NCBI RefSeq assembly: GCF_900129835.1
Contig: NZ_FQXA01000008.1
Coordinates: 116,598-180,597 of the forward strand
Direction: 5' to 3'
Source of the DNA: Stutzerimonas xanthomarina DSM 18231
GTDB taxonomy: Bacteria; Pseudomonadota; Gammaproteobacteria; Pseudomonadales; Pseudomonadaceae
Length of the DNA: 64,000 nt
Shown here: piece by piece, positions 18,281 through 27,526 of the stretch
Position numbering within the stretch: the first letter of the stretch is position 1
Layout: every line of letters starts with the position of its first letter
The notes under the pieces: model-generated
What the model was told of the DNA's origin: nothing
What the model saw: only the letters and a program-made list of their open reading frames with translations
The model's database searches: none
Translations under genes and position numbers: made by a program

Positions 18281-18584
18281 AGCGTCACTCCTAGAAGGTG
18301 GACAGACGTCGATCGACGTGCCGCTTAAAACTGCCAGCGTCGGCAATGCAGCGTTAAAACGGTCTCGGAATGCTCATTTGCCGGCACCTGAACGCCGCTT
18401 CTTCCGCCGTTTCGGGCTTGTTTTGCCTGCCCCGTCTGCGTTTTAAACGGCACCCAGGTGGGCGATACTGCGAAGCTTGTAGTATAACTACAAGCCCACT
18501 ACAACCCAGCCGGCATGACGGGTGCGAGCGCACCCGCAGCGTTCGACCATTCTTGCCGGGTTTTGATCAAAGTGAGTCGCCTAC
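18281..18584. promoter_or_regulatory. zwf/RpiR divergent intergenic region with palindromic operator (18476-18494)
   Basis: About 300 bp between divergent starts, no gene seen. At 18476-18494 lies a perfect palindrome CTTGTAGTATAACTACAAG. Its 15-bp core TGTAGTATAACTACA has the layout of HexR-type operators (TGTAAT...ATTACA). A further half site, ACTACAA, is at about 18498-18504. The regulator encoded at 18585 is the obvious candidate ligand; binding is inferred. Confidence 0.7.
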
Positions 18585-19451
18585 GTGAACCTGCTGCAAC
18601 ACATCGCTCAATCGAGAAGTTCGTTACGCAAGTCGGAACTCAAGGTGGCCGACCATGTGCTCCTCGATCCGGCTGCCGTGATGCACAGTTCGATGGCCGA
18701 TCTGGCCCACACAGTGGGTGTCAGCGAGCCAACCATCGTGCGCTTCTGCCGGGCCATCGGTTGCCTCGGGTTTCAGGACCTCAAGCTGAAACTGGCGCAA
18801 AGCCTCGCTGCGGGTGCCAGCTTCGGCCAGTTCGCTATCAGCGAGAACGATTCGGTCACCGATTTCGCACTGAAGATCTTCGACACCACCTTGCACACGC
18901 TGATTGAAGTGCGTGAAAAGCTCGACTCCGACGCGCTGGAGCGCGCTGTGGCCGCCATGGCCAAGGCCGAGCGTGTCGAATTCTACGGTTTTGGCGCGTC
19001 CGGCGCGGTAGCCACCGATGCCCAGCACAAGTTCTTCCGGCTGCTGCTCAGCGCGGCGGCCTATTCCGATCCGCACATGCAGGCGATGTCGGCGGTCACG
19101 CTGAAACCCACCGACGTGGCGATCTGCATCTCCCAGTCGGGGCGTTCGAAGGACCTGCTGATCACCGCCAATGTGGTGCGTGAGTCCGGCGCGACATTGA
19201 TCACTCTGTGCCCGAGCCAGACCCCACTGGCGGAGCTGGCGACGATCAACCTGGCCATCGATGTGCAGGAAGACACTGAAATCTATACGCCGCTGACCTC
19301 GCGGATCGCCCACCTGGTGGTAATCGATGTACTGGCGATGGGTGTCGCCATGGCGCGCGGTCCGAGCCTGGTCAATCACCTCAAGAGCGTGAAGCGCAGT
19401 TTGCGCAGCCTGCGCTTGTCACCAAAGTCGGTGAAGCCGCACGAGGATTGA
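18585..19451 (+). CDS. HexR-like RpiR-family transcriptional regulator
   Basis: A 288-residue protein from GTG 18585. An N-terminal HTH_6 domain (about 1-77, with VADHVLLDPAAVMHSSMADLAHTVGVSEPTIVRFCRAIG) is followed by a SIS sugar-phosphate-binding domain (about 125-255, with GFGASGAVATDAQHKF and ISQSGRSKDLL). HexR proteins sense 2-keto-3-deoxy-6-phosphogluconate and control zwf, edd, eda and gap genes. Divergence from zwf and the palindrome at 18476-18494 fit that role. By synteny it may be the PA5438-type paralogue rather than the HexR beside zwf-pgl-eda. Confidence 0.88.
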   Translation: MNLLQHIAQSRSSLRKSELKVADHVLLDPAAVMHSSMADLAHTVGVSEPTIVRFCRAIGCLGFQDLKLKLAQSLAAGASFGQFAISENDSVTDFALKIFDTTLHTLIEVREKLDSDALERAVAAMAKAERVEFYGFGASGAVATDAQHKFFRLLLSAAAYSDPHMQAMSAVTLKPTDVAICISQSGRSKDLLITANVVRESGATLITLCPSQTPLAELATINLAIDVQEDTEIYTPLTSRIAHLVVIDVLAMGVAMARGPSLVNHLKSVKRSLRSLRLSPKSVKPHED

Positions 19452-19564
19452 GGCATCGCACAACCCTCTGAGCGGCATTCATCGCTCCGTCATCTGTTCG
19501 TCCTGATAGCGTCATCTGAGGCTTCGATGCTGGGCTCTCCCGACACCCGTTCCGGAGACCACGC

Positions 19565-19768
19565 ATGTCCCAGCGCCGTGAAGCCTACGTCAACCTCGAT
19601 GCCCGTGCCCGCCGCAAGCAGCAGGACGAGCGTCGGATGCATTTCCGCCGCGCCATCGAAAGCTACGACGAACAGCGCCAGCTGCATGCGCAGCTGATGG
19701 AGTTTCCCGACCTGCTGATGATCAGCCCGCTGCTGGAGCGTCAGGCGGAACACCGGCAAAACGTGTAG
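19565..19768 (+). CDS. Small hypothetical protein, basic and glutamine/arginine-rich
   Basis: A 67-residue open frame from ATG 19565 with CGGAGA 7 nt upstream. The sequence is very polar (RARRKQQDERRMHFRRAIESYDEQRQLHAQLMEFPDLLM) and probably forms one long helix. I do not recognise a family. Its last 47 bp overlap the 3' end of the convergent LysR gene. The ribosome site and position argue that it is real; the small size leaves doubt. Confidence 0.5.
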   Translation: MSQRREAYVNLDARARRKQQDERRMHFRRAIESYDEQRQLHAQLMEFPDLLMISPLLERQAEHRQNV

Positions 19769-20684
19769 CCAGCGCGCTGATCTGAGCGCGCTCCTCACGG
19801 ATGAAGGCAAAGAAGGCCTGAGCGACCGGGCTCAGACGTTTCGTTCTGGGATGCACGACGCACCAGCTGCGGTACAGCGGCAGTTCCTGAACCGGCAGCT
19901 CTCGCAGCAGGCCGTGAGTCAGTTCCAGGTGAACCGCATGGCGTGGCATAAGCGCCACGCCCAACCCCGCCACCACGGCCTCGCGCAGCGCATCCAGCGA
20001 CGCTACCTGTATCGTCTGAGCGAAATGCGCGCGCTTCTGCCGTAGATAGTCTTCGCCCGCTTTGCGTGTGCCTGATCCGGGTTCGCGTATGACCAGTGGA
20101 TAGGCGGTCAGGTCCTGCAGGGTCAGGTCAGCTGCCTGGCTCAATGGATGGTCCATCGGCGCAACCGCCACGATGGGGTTGTTCAGAAAGGGCATGAACT
20201 CCAGGTCCATATCGGTTGGTACCTGCGACATGATCAGCAGGTCGTCGCGGCTGGTCGACAGGCGCTTGACCACCTGGGCGTGGTTGACCACGACCAATTC
20301 CAGGCTGACTTCGGGATGCTGGCGTTTGAACGCGGCGAACAGATGCGGCGTGATGTACTTGGCGCTCGATTCCACGGCGAGAGTCAGTTGCCCCTGAAGC
20401 GAGCCCTGCAGATCGGACAGCTGCATGTCCAGGCTGTCCAGGCGGCCGAAAATGTCGGCGCTGGCGCGCTGCAGGGCTTCGGCCGCGACAGTGAGATAGA
20501 GTTTTTTTCCCAGATACTCGAATAACGGTTGGCCGATCAGCTCCTCAAGCTGGCGGATCTGCAGGCTCACGGCTGGCTGGGTCAGCGCCATTTCTTCCGC
20601 CGCCCGGCTGTAGGAGCGGCTGTCACAGACCGCCCTGAATACCTGCAACTGGCGCAGGGTGATCCGCATCATGCTTTTTCGCAT
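19722..20684 (-). CDS. pycR: LysR-family transcriptional regulator, PycR by position
   Basis: A 320-residue LysR protein. The N-terminal winged HTH is MRITLRQLQVFRAVCDSRSYSRAAEEMALTQPAVSLQIRQLEE, with a PBP2-type effector domain at about 90-300. It starts at ATG 20684; the Met at 20672 is also possible. In PAO1, as I recall, the LysR gene pycR sits between the RpiR regulator and pycA, the order seen here except that the suf operon lies between pycR and pycA. The LysR assignment is sure; the PycR name is from synteny. Confidence 0.8.
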   Translation of the reverse strand: MRKSMMRITLRQLQVFRAVCDSRSYSRAAEEMALTQPAVSLQIRQLEELIGQPLFEYLGKKLYLTVAAEALQRASADIFGRLDSLDMQLSDLQGSLQGQLTLAVESSAKYITPHLFAAFKRQHPEVSLELVVVNHAQVVKRLSTSRDDLLIMSQVPTDMDLEFMPFLNNPIVAVAPMDHPLSQAADLTLQDLTAYPLVIREPGSGTRKAGEDYLRQKRAHFAQTIQVASLDALREAVVAGLGVALMPRHAVHLELTHGLLRELPVQELPLYRSWCVVHPRTKRLSPVAQAFFAFIREERAQISALATRFAGVPPDAPAAG

Positions 20685-21136
20685 CGGCTTGCTGCTCTCG
20701 TCTATTACCTGCCGCCGCCATCGTTAGCGGCAAGCACCTTCGTCGGCGGATTCTTGGTTCGGTAGCTGTGGCCTCACGTCGTTGACGTCGTGCCGCCGCT
20801 GATTGCGCTCCCAGCATGCAAGCATTACACGATGAATCGGCAATGTATAAGCAGGCACACCCTGTCGCTCTGAGAGGCCCACCATCGTGGCCGGCCTTCG
20901 GCTAAAACCAGCGGGTTGGACCATCGCACTTCATCGTCGCTTAATACCTGACTAAATTGCTCTGGTAATGTACAGTAGCGTCAAAACCATAATTACAAAC
21001 CCGGCGGATCATGGCTGGAATGATGATCGCCGCTGCTTGCCGCTTGCCGCAGATACAGGCGAGACGACATCGCCAGCGACCGCAGCCTTGTAGCCGGGCT
21101 TACCGTAGAAACCTGAGAGAGAACGGAGCGTCCATC
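20685..21136. other. pycR-sufB intergenic region
   Basis: About 450 bp with no convincing gene. It should hold the pycR promoter on the minus strand and the suf promoter near 20944-20976. The open frame continuing upstream of sufB (from 21011) reads as unrelated sequence rich in Arg and is taken as leader. Confidence 0.5.
20944..20976 (+). promoter_or_regulatory. IscR type-1-like site overlapping the suf promoter
   Basis: Positions 20944-20968 match about 21 of 25 positions of the type-1 IscR consensus (ATASYYGACTRWWWYAGTCRRSTAT). Differences fall mainly in the middle of the right half. A possible promoter overlaps it: CTGACT at 20948-20953 and TACAGT at 20971-20976 with a 17-bp spacer. This arrangement would let [2Fe-2S]-IscR repress suf. 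No iscR gene is in the window. Confidence 0.6.
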
Positions 21137-22594
<1,458 letters not shown>

Positions 22595-22626
22595 CACCTA
22601 TTGGTCAAAAGAGAGGTTAGAACCTA

Positions 22627-23385
22627 ATGCTGAGTATCAAGAATCTACACGCCAGCGTCGATGGAACGCCGATCCTCAAGGGCATCGACCTGGAGATCGG
22701 TGCTGGCGAAGTGCACGCGATCATGGGCCCGAACGGCTCCGGTAAAAGCACCCTGGCGCAAGTGCTGGCCGGGCACGAGGCGTTCGAGGTGACCGCTGGC
22801 GAAGTCATCATGGACGGCAAGAACCTGCTCGAGCAGAAAATCGAAGAGCGTGCCCGCGAGGGTTTGTTCCTGGCGTTTCAATACCCGGTCGAGATTCCCG
22901 GTGTCAGCAACATCCAGTTCTTGCGCACGGCAGTCAATGCGATGCGCAAGCATCGCGGGCAGCCGGAACTTGACGCCGTAGGCTTGATGAAGCTGGCCAA
23001 GCAGGCCGCCGGTGAGGTCGATCTGGACATTTCGTTTCTCAAGCGCGGCGTCAACGAAGGTTTCTCCGGCGGCGAGAAGAAGCGCAACGAGATCATGCAG
23101 ATGATGCTGCTCGAGCCGCGCCTGGCGATTCTCGATGAGACCGACTCGGGCCTGGATATCGATGCGCTGAAGACGGTTTCCGATGGGGTCAACGCCAACC
23201 GCTCGCCGGACCGCTCCTTTCTGGTCGTGACCCACTATCAGCGCCTGCTGTCCTACATCGTTCCGGATTACGTGCACGTGCTTGCCGGCGGGCGGATCAT
23301 CCGCTCCGGCGGGCGGGAGCTGGCGCTCGAGCTGGAAGAAAAAGGCTACGGCTGGCTGGGCATCAACGACGCAGTAGCGCGCTAA
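22627..23385 (+). CDS. sufC: Fe-S cluster assembly ATPase SufC
   Basis: A 252-residue ABC-type ATPase that associates with SufB and SufD and powers scaffold rearrangement. Walker A is GPNGSGKST, the signature region is GFSGGEKKRNE (the SufC-specific form), Walker B is RLAILDETDSGLDIDAL, and the switch His is in VVTHYQRLL. It is 32 bp behind sufB and 10 bp ahead of sufD. Confidence 0.97.
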   Translation: MLSIKNLHASVDGTPILKGIDLEIGAGEVHAIMGPNGSGKSTLAQVLAGHEAFEVTAGEVIMDGKNLLEQKIEERAREGLFLAFQYPVEIPGVSNIQFLRTAVNAMRKHRGQPELDAVGLMKLAKQAAGEVDLDISFLKRGVNEGFSGGEKKRNEIMQMMLLEPRLAILDETDSGLDIDALKTVSDGVNANRSPDRSFLVVTHYQRLLSYIVPDYVHVLAGGRIIRSGGRELALELEEKGYGWLGINDAVAR

Positions 23386-23395
23386 GGAGGCCATG

Positions 23396-24682
23396 ATGAA
23401 GGCAGTACCGACATTGCCTGCCGCGTTTCTGGCTGACGGCGGCGAGCGTTTGCCGCAGCCGTTGCGTGAGCTCAGAACAGCACGTGGCAGGGCGTTGCAG
23501 GATATGCCCCTGCCCACGCGCAAGACCGAAAACTGGAAGTATTCCAGCCGCCATCTGTCGTTCGATGAAGCGCTCGCCCCAGCCCTGGCGGAAGGCATGC
23601 AAGTGCTGGAACCCGCGGCGGTCAGCGGCTACCGGATCGCCATTCGCAACGGTCGGGTCGATCTCGCCGCCTCGGAACTGCCGGACCAAGCGGGCTTTCG
23701 TGTCACGCCATTCAACGAGCTCGATGTCGACCGGGCACAGCAGCTCGCCGAGCGTCTCGACCATGCGCTGGACACTGCAACGACCCAGCTGGCTCGCCTG
23801 AACACGGCACGCCTGGAAGATGGCGTGCTGGTCGAGGTCGCGGCCGGGACCGAAGTCGACCGCCCTCTCTATGTCCAAGTTCTGACGGATGCTCAGCAGA
23901 GCGGTTCGGTTTATCCGCGGGTCATGCTGACGATGGCTGAGCGCAGCACGCTTACGCTGGTTGAGCAGTATGAAGCCACCGACGCGCAGCCTTATCTGGT
24001 TAATGCGGTCACCGAAGCGGATGTCGGCGAGGGCGCGACGCTGACCTACATCCGTCTTGCTCTCGAACCCGAATCGGTTCGCCACATCGGGGCGACGGGC
24101 GTGCGCCTGGCGGGCGGCAGCCGTTTCGAAAGTCACTGCTTTGGCTTTGGCGGCACGCTGCGTCGGCATGACCTGCAGGTCCGTTTCGAGGCGCCCGGTG
24201 CGCAATGCCTGCTGAATGGCGTTGCCGTCACCCAGAACAGTCAGCACTACGACAACCATACGGTGCTCGAACACATCGCCGCCAATTGCACCAGCGAAGA
24301 GAATTACCGATGCATGGCTGCGGGCACGTCCCACAGCGTCTTCAACGGTCGCATTCATATCCACCGCGATGCCCAGAAGACCAGTGCGCAGATGAACAGC
24401 AAGAATCTGCTGCTGTCGCCACACGCCGCAATCGACACCAAGCCCGAGCTAGAAATTTACGCTGATGACGTCAAATGCGGCCACGGCGCCACCATTGGCC
24501 AGCTGGACCCAGAGTCGATGTTCTATCTCCTGTCTCGCGGCATTGACCGGGCCGAGGCCAGGACCCTGCTGAGCATGGGCTTCATCAACGAGCTGGTCGC
24601 CCAGATTCCGCTGGAAGACGTACGCGCGTGGATCGATGAGCGGCTGGCCGGTTTCATCCAGAACAACCTTATTGAGGATTGA
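23396..24682 (+). CDS. sufD: Fe-S cluster assembly protein SufD
   Basis: A 428-residue SufB paralogue completing the SufBC2D scaffold. The C-terminal part carries the SufD hallmarks NGRIHIHRDAQKTSAQMNSKNLLLS and KPELEIYADDVKCGHGATIGQLDPESMFYLLSRGI. Two ATGs in tandem (23393 and 23396) follow AAGGAGG. The second is 5 nt from it and the first only 2 nt, so 23396 is preferred. Confidence 0.95.
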   Translation: MKAVPTLPAAFLADGGERLPQPLRELRTARGRALQDMPLPTRKTENWKYSSRHLSFDEALAPALAEGMQVLEPAAVSGYRIAIRNGRVDLAASELPDQAGFRVTPFNELDVDRAQQLAERLDHALDTATTQLARLNTARLEDGVLVEVAAGTEVDRPLYVQVLTDAQQSGSVYPRVMLTMAERSTLTLVEQYEATDAQPYLVNAVTEADVGEGATLTYIRLALEPESVRHIGATGVRLAGGSRFESHCFGFGGTLRRHDLQVRFEAPGAQCLLNGVAVTQNSQHYDNHTVLEHIAANCTSEENYRCMAAGTSHSVFNGRIHIHRDAQKTSAQMNSKNLLLSPHAAIDTKPELEIYADDVKCGHGATIGQLDPESMFYLLSRGIDRAEARTLLSMGFINELVAQIPLEDVRAWIDERLAGFIQNNLIED

Positions 24683-24688
24683 CCTGTC

Positions 24689-25978
24689 ATGACCGAAGCT
24701 GTCCGCCGCGCAGGCTCCACCCCGACTCCCGCCCCGACGTCCGTCATGCCCAGCGCGCGGCGGCTGGATATCGACCGTATTCGGGCTGATTTCCCGATTC
24801 TTGGCGAGACGGTCAACGGCAAGCCGTTGGTGTACCTGGACAACGCTGCATCAGCGCAGAAACCTGTCCCGGTCATCGAGGCGATGGATCATTACTACCG
24901 CACCTCGCACAGCAACGTGCACCGCGGCGCTCACACCCTGGGCGATAGGGCCACCGTCGCGTTCGAGTCGGCCCGCGAAACGGTCCGCGCATTCATCAAT
25001 GCTGCCAGTACGCGGGAGATCATCTGGACCCGAGGCACCACCGAGGCCATCAACATCGTCGCCAACGGCTTGGCCTCGATGCTCAAGCCCGGTGACCAGA
25101 TTCTCGTTACCCACATGGAGCATCACGCCAATATCGTGCCCTGGCAGATGGTCTGCGAGCGCACCGGCGCTGAGCTGCGGGTCGTCGCGGTCACCGACGA
25201 AGGCGAGCTGGACCGGCAAAGTTTCAGCGAACAGCTGACGGATCGAACCCGCGTGCTGGCCATGGCGCACGTGTCGAATGTGCTGGGGACGATCAATCCG
25301 GTTCGCGAGATGGTCGCCAAAGCCCGGGCCCAGGGCGTTATCACGGTTATCGACGGCGCCCAGGCGGTCCCGCATCTGAAGGTGGATGTCCGCAAACTGG
25401 ACTGCGACTTCTACGCGTTTTCATCCCACAAGCTGCTGGGGCCGACCGGGATTGGCGTGCTGTACGGGCGTGAAAGCATCCTCGAGCAATTGCCGCCGTT
25501 TCAGGGTGGCGGAGAAATGATTGAGCGGGTGACGTTCGAGAAAACCACCTGGGCGGCATTGCCTCATCGGTTCGAAGCCGGCACACCAGCGATCGCCGAA
25601 GCCATTGGACTCGAAGCCGCCATCCAGTATTTCGACGGGCTTGGCCGCGAGGCTGTGGAGGCGGCGGAACAAGCACTGTTGCAACGCGCCAACGAGCTGG
25701 TCGAGACGGTGCCGGGCATGACGGTCATGGGCACTGCGCCGCATAAGGTCCCCGTATTGTCGTTTCAGATTCAGGGGCTGCATTCCAGCGACATCGGCAC
25801 TTTGCTCGATCAGCAGGGCATCGCCATCCGCACCGGTAATCACTGCGCCATGCCGCTGATGGAGCGCTTCGGCGAGAGCGGCTCGGCACGCGCTTCCTTC
25901 GCGTTCTACAACACACTGGAGGAGGTTGATCAGCTGTTCCGGGCGCTGACGAAACTGCAGCGGCTGTTTGCCGGGTAA
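24689..25978 (+). CDS. sufS: Cysteine desulfurase SufS
   Basis: A 429-residue PLP enzyme (class V fold, group II desulfurase) taking sulfur from cysteine for SufBCD. VYLDNAASAQKP opens the catalytic domain after a short extra N-terminus. The PLP lysine is Lys248 in FSSHKLLGPTG and the persulfide cysteine is Cys386 in IRTGNHCAMPL. Group II enzymes need SufE or SufU; sufE is encoded downstream at 26791. Confidence 0.96.
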   Translation: MTEAVRRAGSTPTPAPTSVMPSARRLDIDRIRADFPILGETVNGKPLVYLDNAASAQKPVPVIEAMDHYYRTSHSNVHRGAHTLGDRATVAFESARETVRAFINAASTREIIWTRGTTEAINIVANGLASMLKPGDQILVTHMEHHANIVPWQMVCERTGAELRVVAVTDEGELDRQSFSEQLTDRTRVLAMAHVSNVLGTINPVREMVAKARAQGVITVIDGAQAVPHLKVDVRKLDCDFYAFSSHKLLGPTGIGVLYGRESILEQLPPFQGGGEMIERVTFEKTTWAALPHRFEAGTPAIAEAIGLEAAIQYFDGLGREAVEAAEQALLQRANELVETVPGMTVMGTAPHKVPVLSFQIQGLHSSDIGTLLDQQGIAIRTGNHCAMPLMERFGESGSARASFAFYNTLEEVDQLFRALTKLQRLFAG

Positions 25979-26126
25979 GGCAACACCCGCGGGGCGTTTC
26001 GTACCGCCGCCTGGCGCGCCGGCTGGCTGTTTGCGCCATAGCAGCGTCGCGGCACGACAGGCTTAGTGTTTAGCTGGCTGCCGTGGCGGTTCAACGGCTT
26101 GCCCATAGCCCGCGCGGAGCTGACGA

Positions 26127-26198
26127 ATGACTCAAATGACCGAAGGCGTCACGGCGCATGTGCGCTGCTGGGACAGCCAAGATAGAGGAGCCCGATAA
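26127..26198 (+). CDS. Possible 23-residue leader peptide ahead of sufT
   Basis: A short frame starting with ATG 26127, with GCGGAG 8 nt upstream, and ending with TAA 1 nt before the sufT start. It reads MTQMTEGVTAHVRCWDSQDR, then GAR. The good ribosome site and tight coupling to sufT make it worth listing. Its size makes chance quite possible, and nothing is known of a function. Confidence 0.3.
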   Translation: MTQMTEGVTAHVRCWDSQDRGAR

Positions 26199-26199
26199 C

Positions 26200-26727
26200 A
26201 TGCATGAACGGGAAGTAGTGCTTACCAAACGCGAAATAGCCGGCCGACTGGTGCCTTCGGGTACCGAGGTTATGGTCCCGGCGGATACGTTCGTAACCAT
26301 TACCCAGTCGCTGGGCGGCAGCTTTACCGTCGCGCTGAATGGCAACCTGGTACGTATCGAAGGCCATAACGCCGACGGGCTGGGCAAGCAGCCGCTGCAG
26401 AACAGGTTCGAGGAGACCGCGGATGGCTCGATCAATGAGAGCCAGGTATGGGAAGCCATGCGCGCCTGCTACGACCCGGAAATTCCGGTGAACGTTGTCG
26501 ACCTGGGGCTGATCTACGATTGCAGGATCAGCGGACACCGGATCGACGTCTTGATGACGTTGACGGCGGCGGGATGTGGCATGGGCCAGGTCATCGCCGA
26601 CGACGTCAAGCGAAAGCTCCAAGAGGTTCCTAACGTCGAAGACGTGGCGGTGGAAATCACCTTTGACCCGCCGTGGAACAGCGATATGTTGACCGACGAA
26701 GCCAAGCTGGAACTGGGGATGCTGTGA
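26200..26727 (+). CDS. sufT: Fe-S cluster assembly protein SufT
   Basis: A 175-residue protein with an N-terminal region (about 1-75) and a MIP18/DUF59 domain (about 80-172). The DUF59 part holds YDPEIPVNVVDLGLIYDC and LTAAGCGMGQVIADDVKRKL, then ITFDPPW. SufT maturation factors help deliver clusters to target proteins. The start ATG 26200 has AGAGGAG upstream. It follows sufS after a 221-bp gap with no other recognised gene, and precedes sufE. Confidence 0.9.
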   Translation: MHEREVVLTKREIAGRLVPSGTEVMVPADTFVTITQSLGGSFTVALNGNLVRIEGHNADGLGKQPLQNRFEETADGSINESQVWEAMRACYDPEIPVNVVDLGLIYDCRISGHRIDVLMTLTAAGCGMGQVIADDVKRKLQEVPNVEDVAVEITFDPPWNSDMLTDEAKLELGML

Positions 26728-26790
26728 GGTGACACCTCATGCAGCCCGTTACCCATCCACAATGATGCCCACAGAATCGAACCGCGCCTT

Positions 26791-27240
26791 ATGACGACCA
26801 GTACCGACTTTACCCACACCAGCCTCGGCACCGACATTCGTCTGGACGACGTCGTGGACGCGTTCGACGTGCTTGATGACTGGGAAGACCGCTACGCCTA
26901 TATCGTCGATCTGGGCCGCAAATTGCCGACATTTCCCGATGACGCGCGCACCGAAGACAACTTCGTCCAGGGCTGCCAGAGTCAGGTCTGGCTGACCCAT
27001 CTGAAAGATCCGGCGAGCGGCAAGCTGTTCTTTCTCATCGACAGCGACGCGATCATCGTCAAAGGGCTGGCCGCGATCGTGCTGGTCGCGCTGAACGCTC
27101 GCACCCCCGAGGACCTACTGGCGGTCGACATCGACGAAGTGTTTCGCAGCCTCGACCTGTTTCGGCACATATCGCCGACTCGCGGCAATGGCCTGCGAAG
27201 TATGGTGAATCGCATCCGCGCCGTCGCCACTGATAGCTGA
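26791..27240 (+). CDS. sufE: Sulfur acceptor protein SufE
   Basis: A 149-residue partner that takes persulfide sulfur from SufS and passes it to SufBCD. The acceptor Cys is Cys62 in EDNFVQGCQSQVW, and WEDRYAYIVDLGRKLP and the C-terminal LSPTRGNGLRSM-type stretch (here ISPTRGNGLRSMV) are typical. It is last in the suf run; no clear terminator follows. Confidence 0.95.
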   Translation: MTTSTDFTHTSLGTDIRLDDVVDAFDVLDDWEDRYAYIVDLGRKLPTFPDDARTEDNFVQGCQSQVWLTHLKDPASGKLFFLIDSDAIIVKGLAAIVLVALNARTPEDLLAVDIDEVFRSLDLFRHISPTRGNGLRSMVNRIRAVATDS

Positions 27241-27526
27241 ACGCGTCAGATAGCCGGAGCGGCCGCTATTCAAGGCTGCGCCCTTCCTGCCGACCCGCCT
27301 GTTGCATGCCAATCCTCCCACGCGTTTGGTCATATTTATCGCGAAAAAAATGATGCCGTTGGGCTGTAAATTCTTTAGCTATAAGTAATTACCTATCCAG
27401 CAGCAAACTATTATTTATTTTCAGTTATCACTCTGATGGGCGTAGGGTTTATGGGCTTGCACGGGATGCAAGCGCTACACGGCCTCCGCCAGGCGGCCTT
27501 TGCCCCATCGACCGAGGGATGACAGC
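27241..27526 (+). promoter_or_regulatory. pycA upstream region with near-palindrome and hairpin
   Basis: About 290 AT-richer bases, no gene seen. TATAAGTAATTACCTAT at 27379-27395 is a near-perfect palindrome around GTAATTAC and could be a regulator site, for example for PycR. A 7-bp hairpin GCTTGCA/TGCAAGC follows at about 27453-27471, with a GGCC-rich stem after it. The promoter itself cannot be assigned with confidence. Confidence 0.4.

Noticed and set aside
21011..21136. Upstream in-frame extension of sufB
   Set aside because: 42 extra codons with no SufB similarity; the ATG at 21137 gives the family N-terminus.
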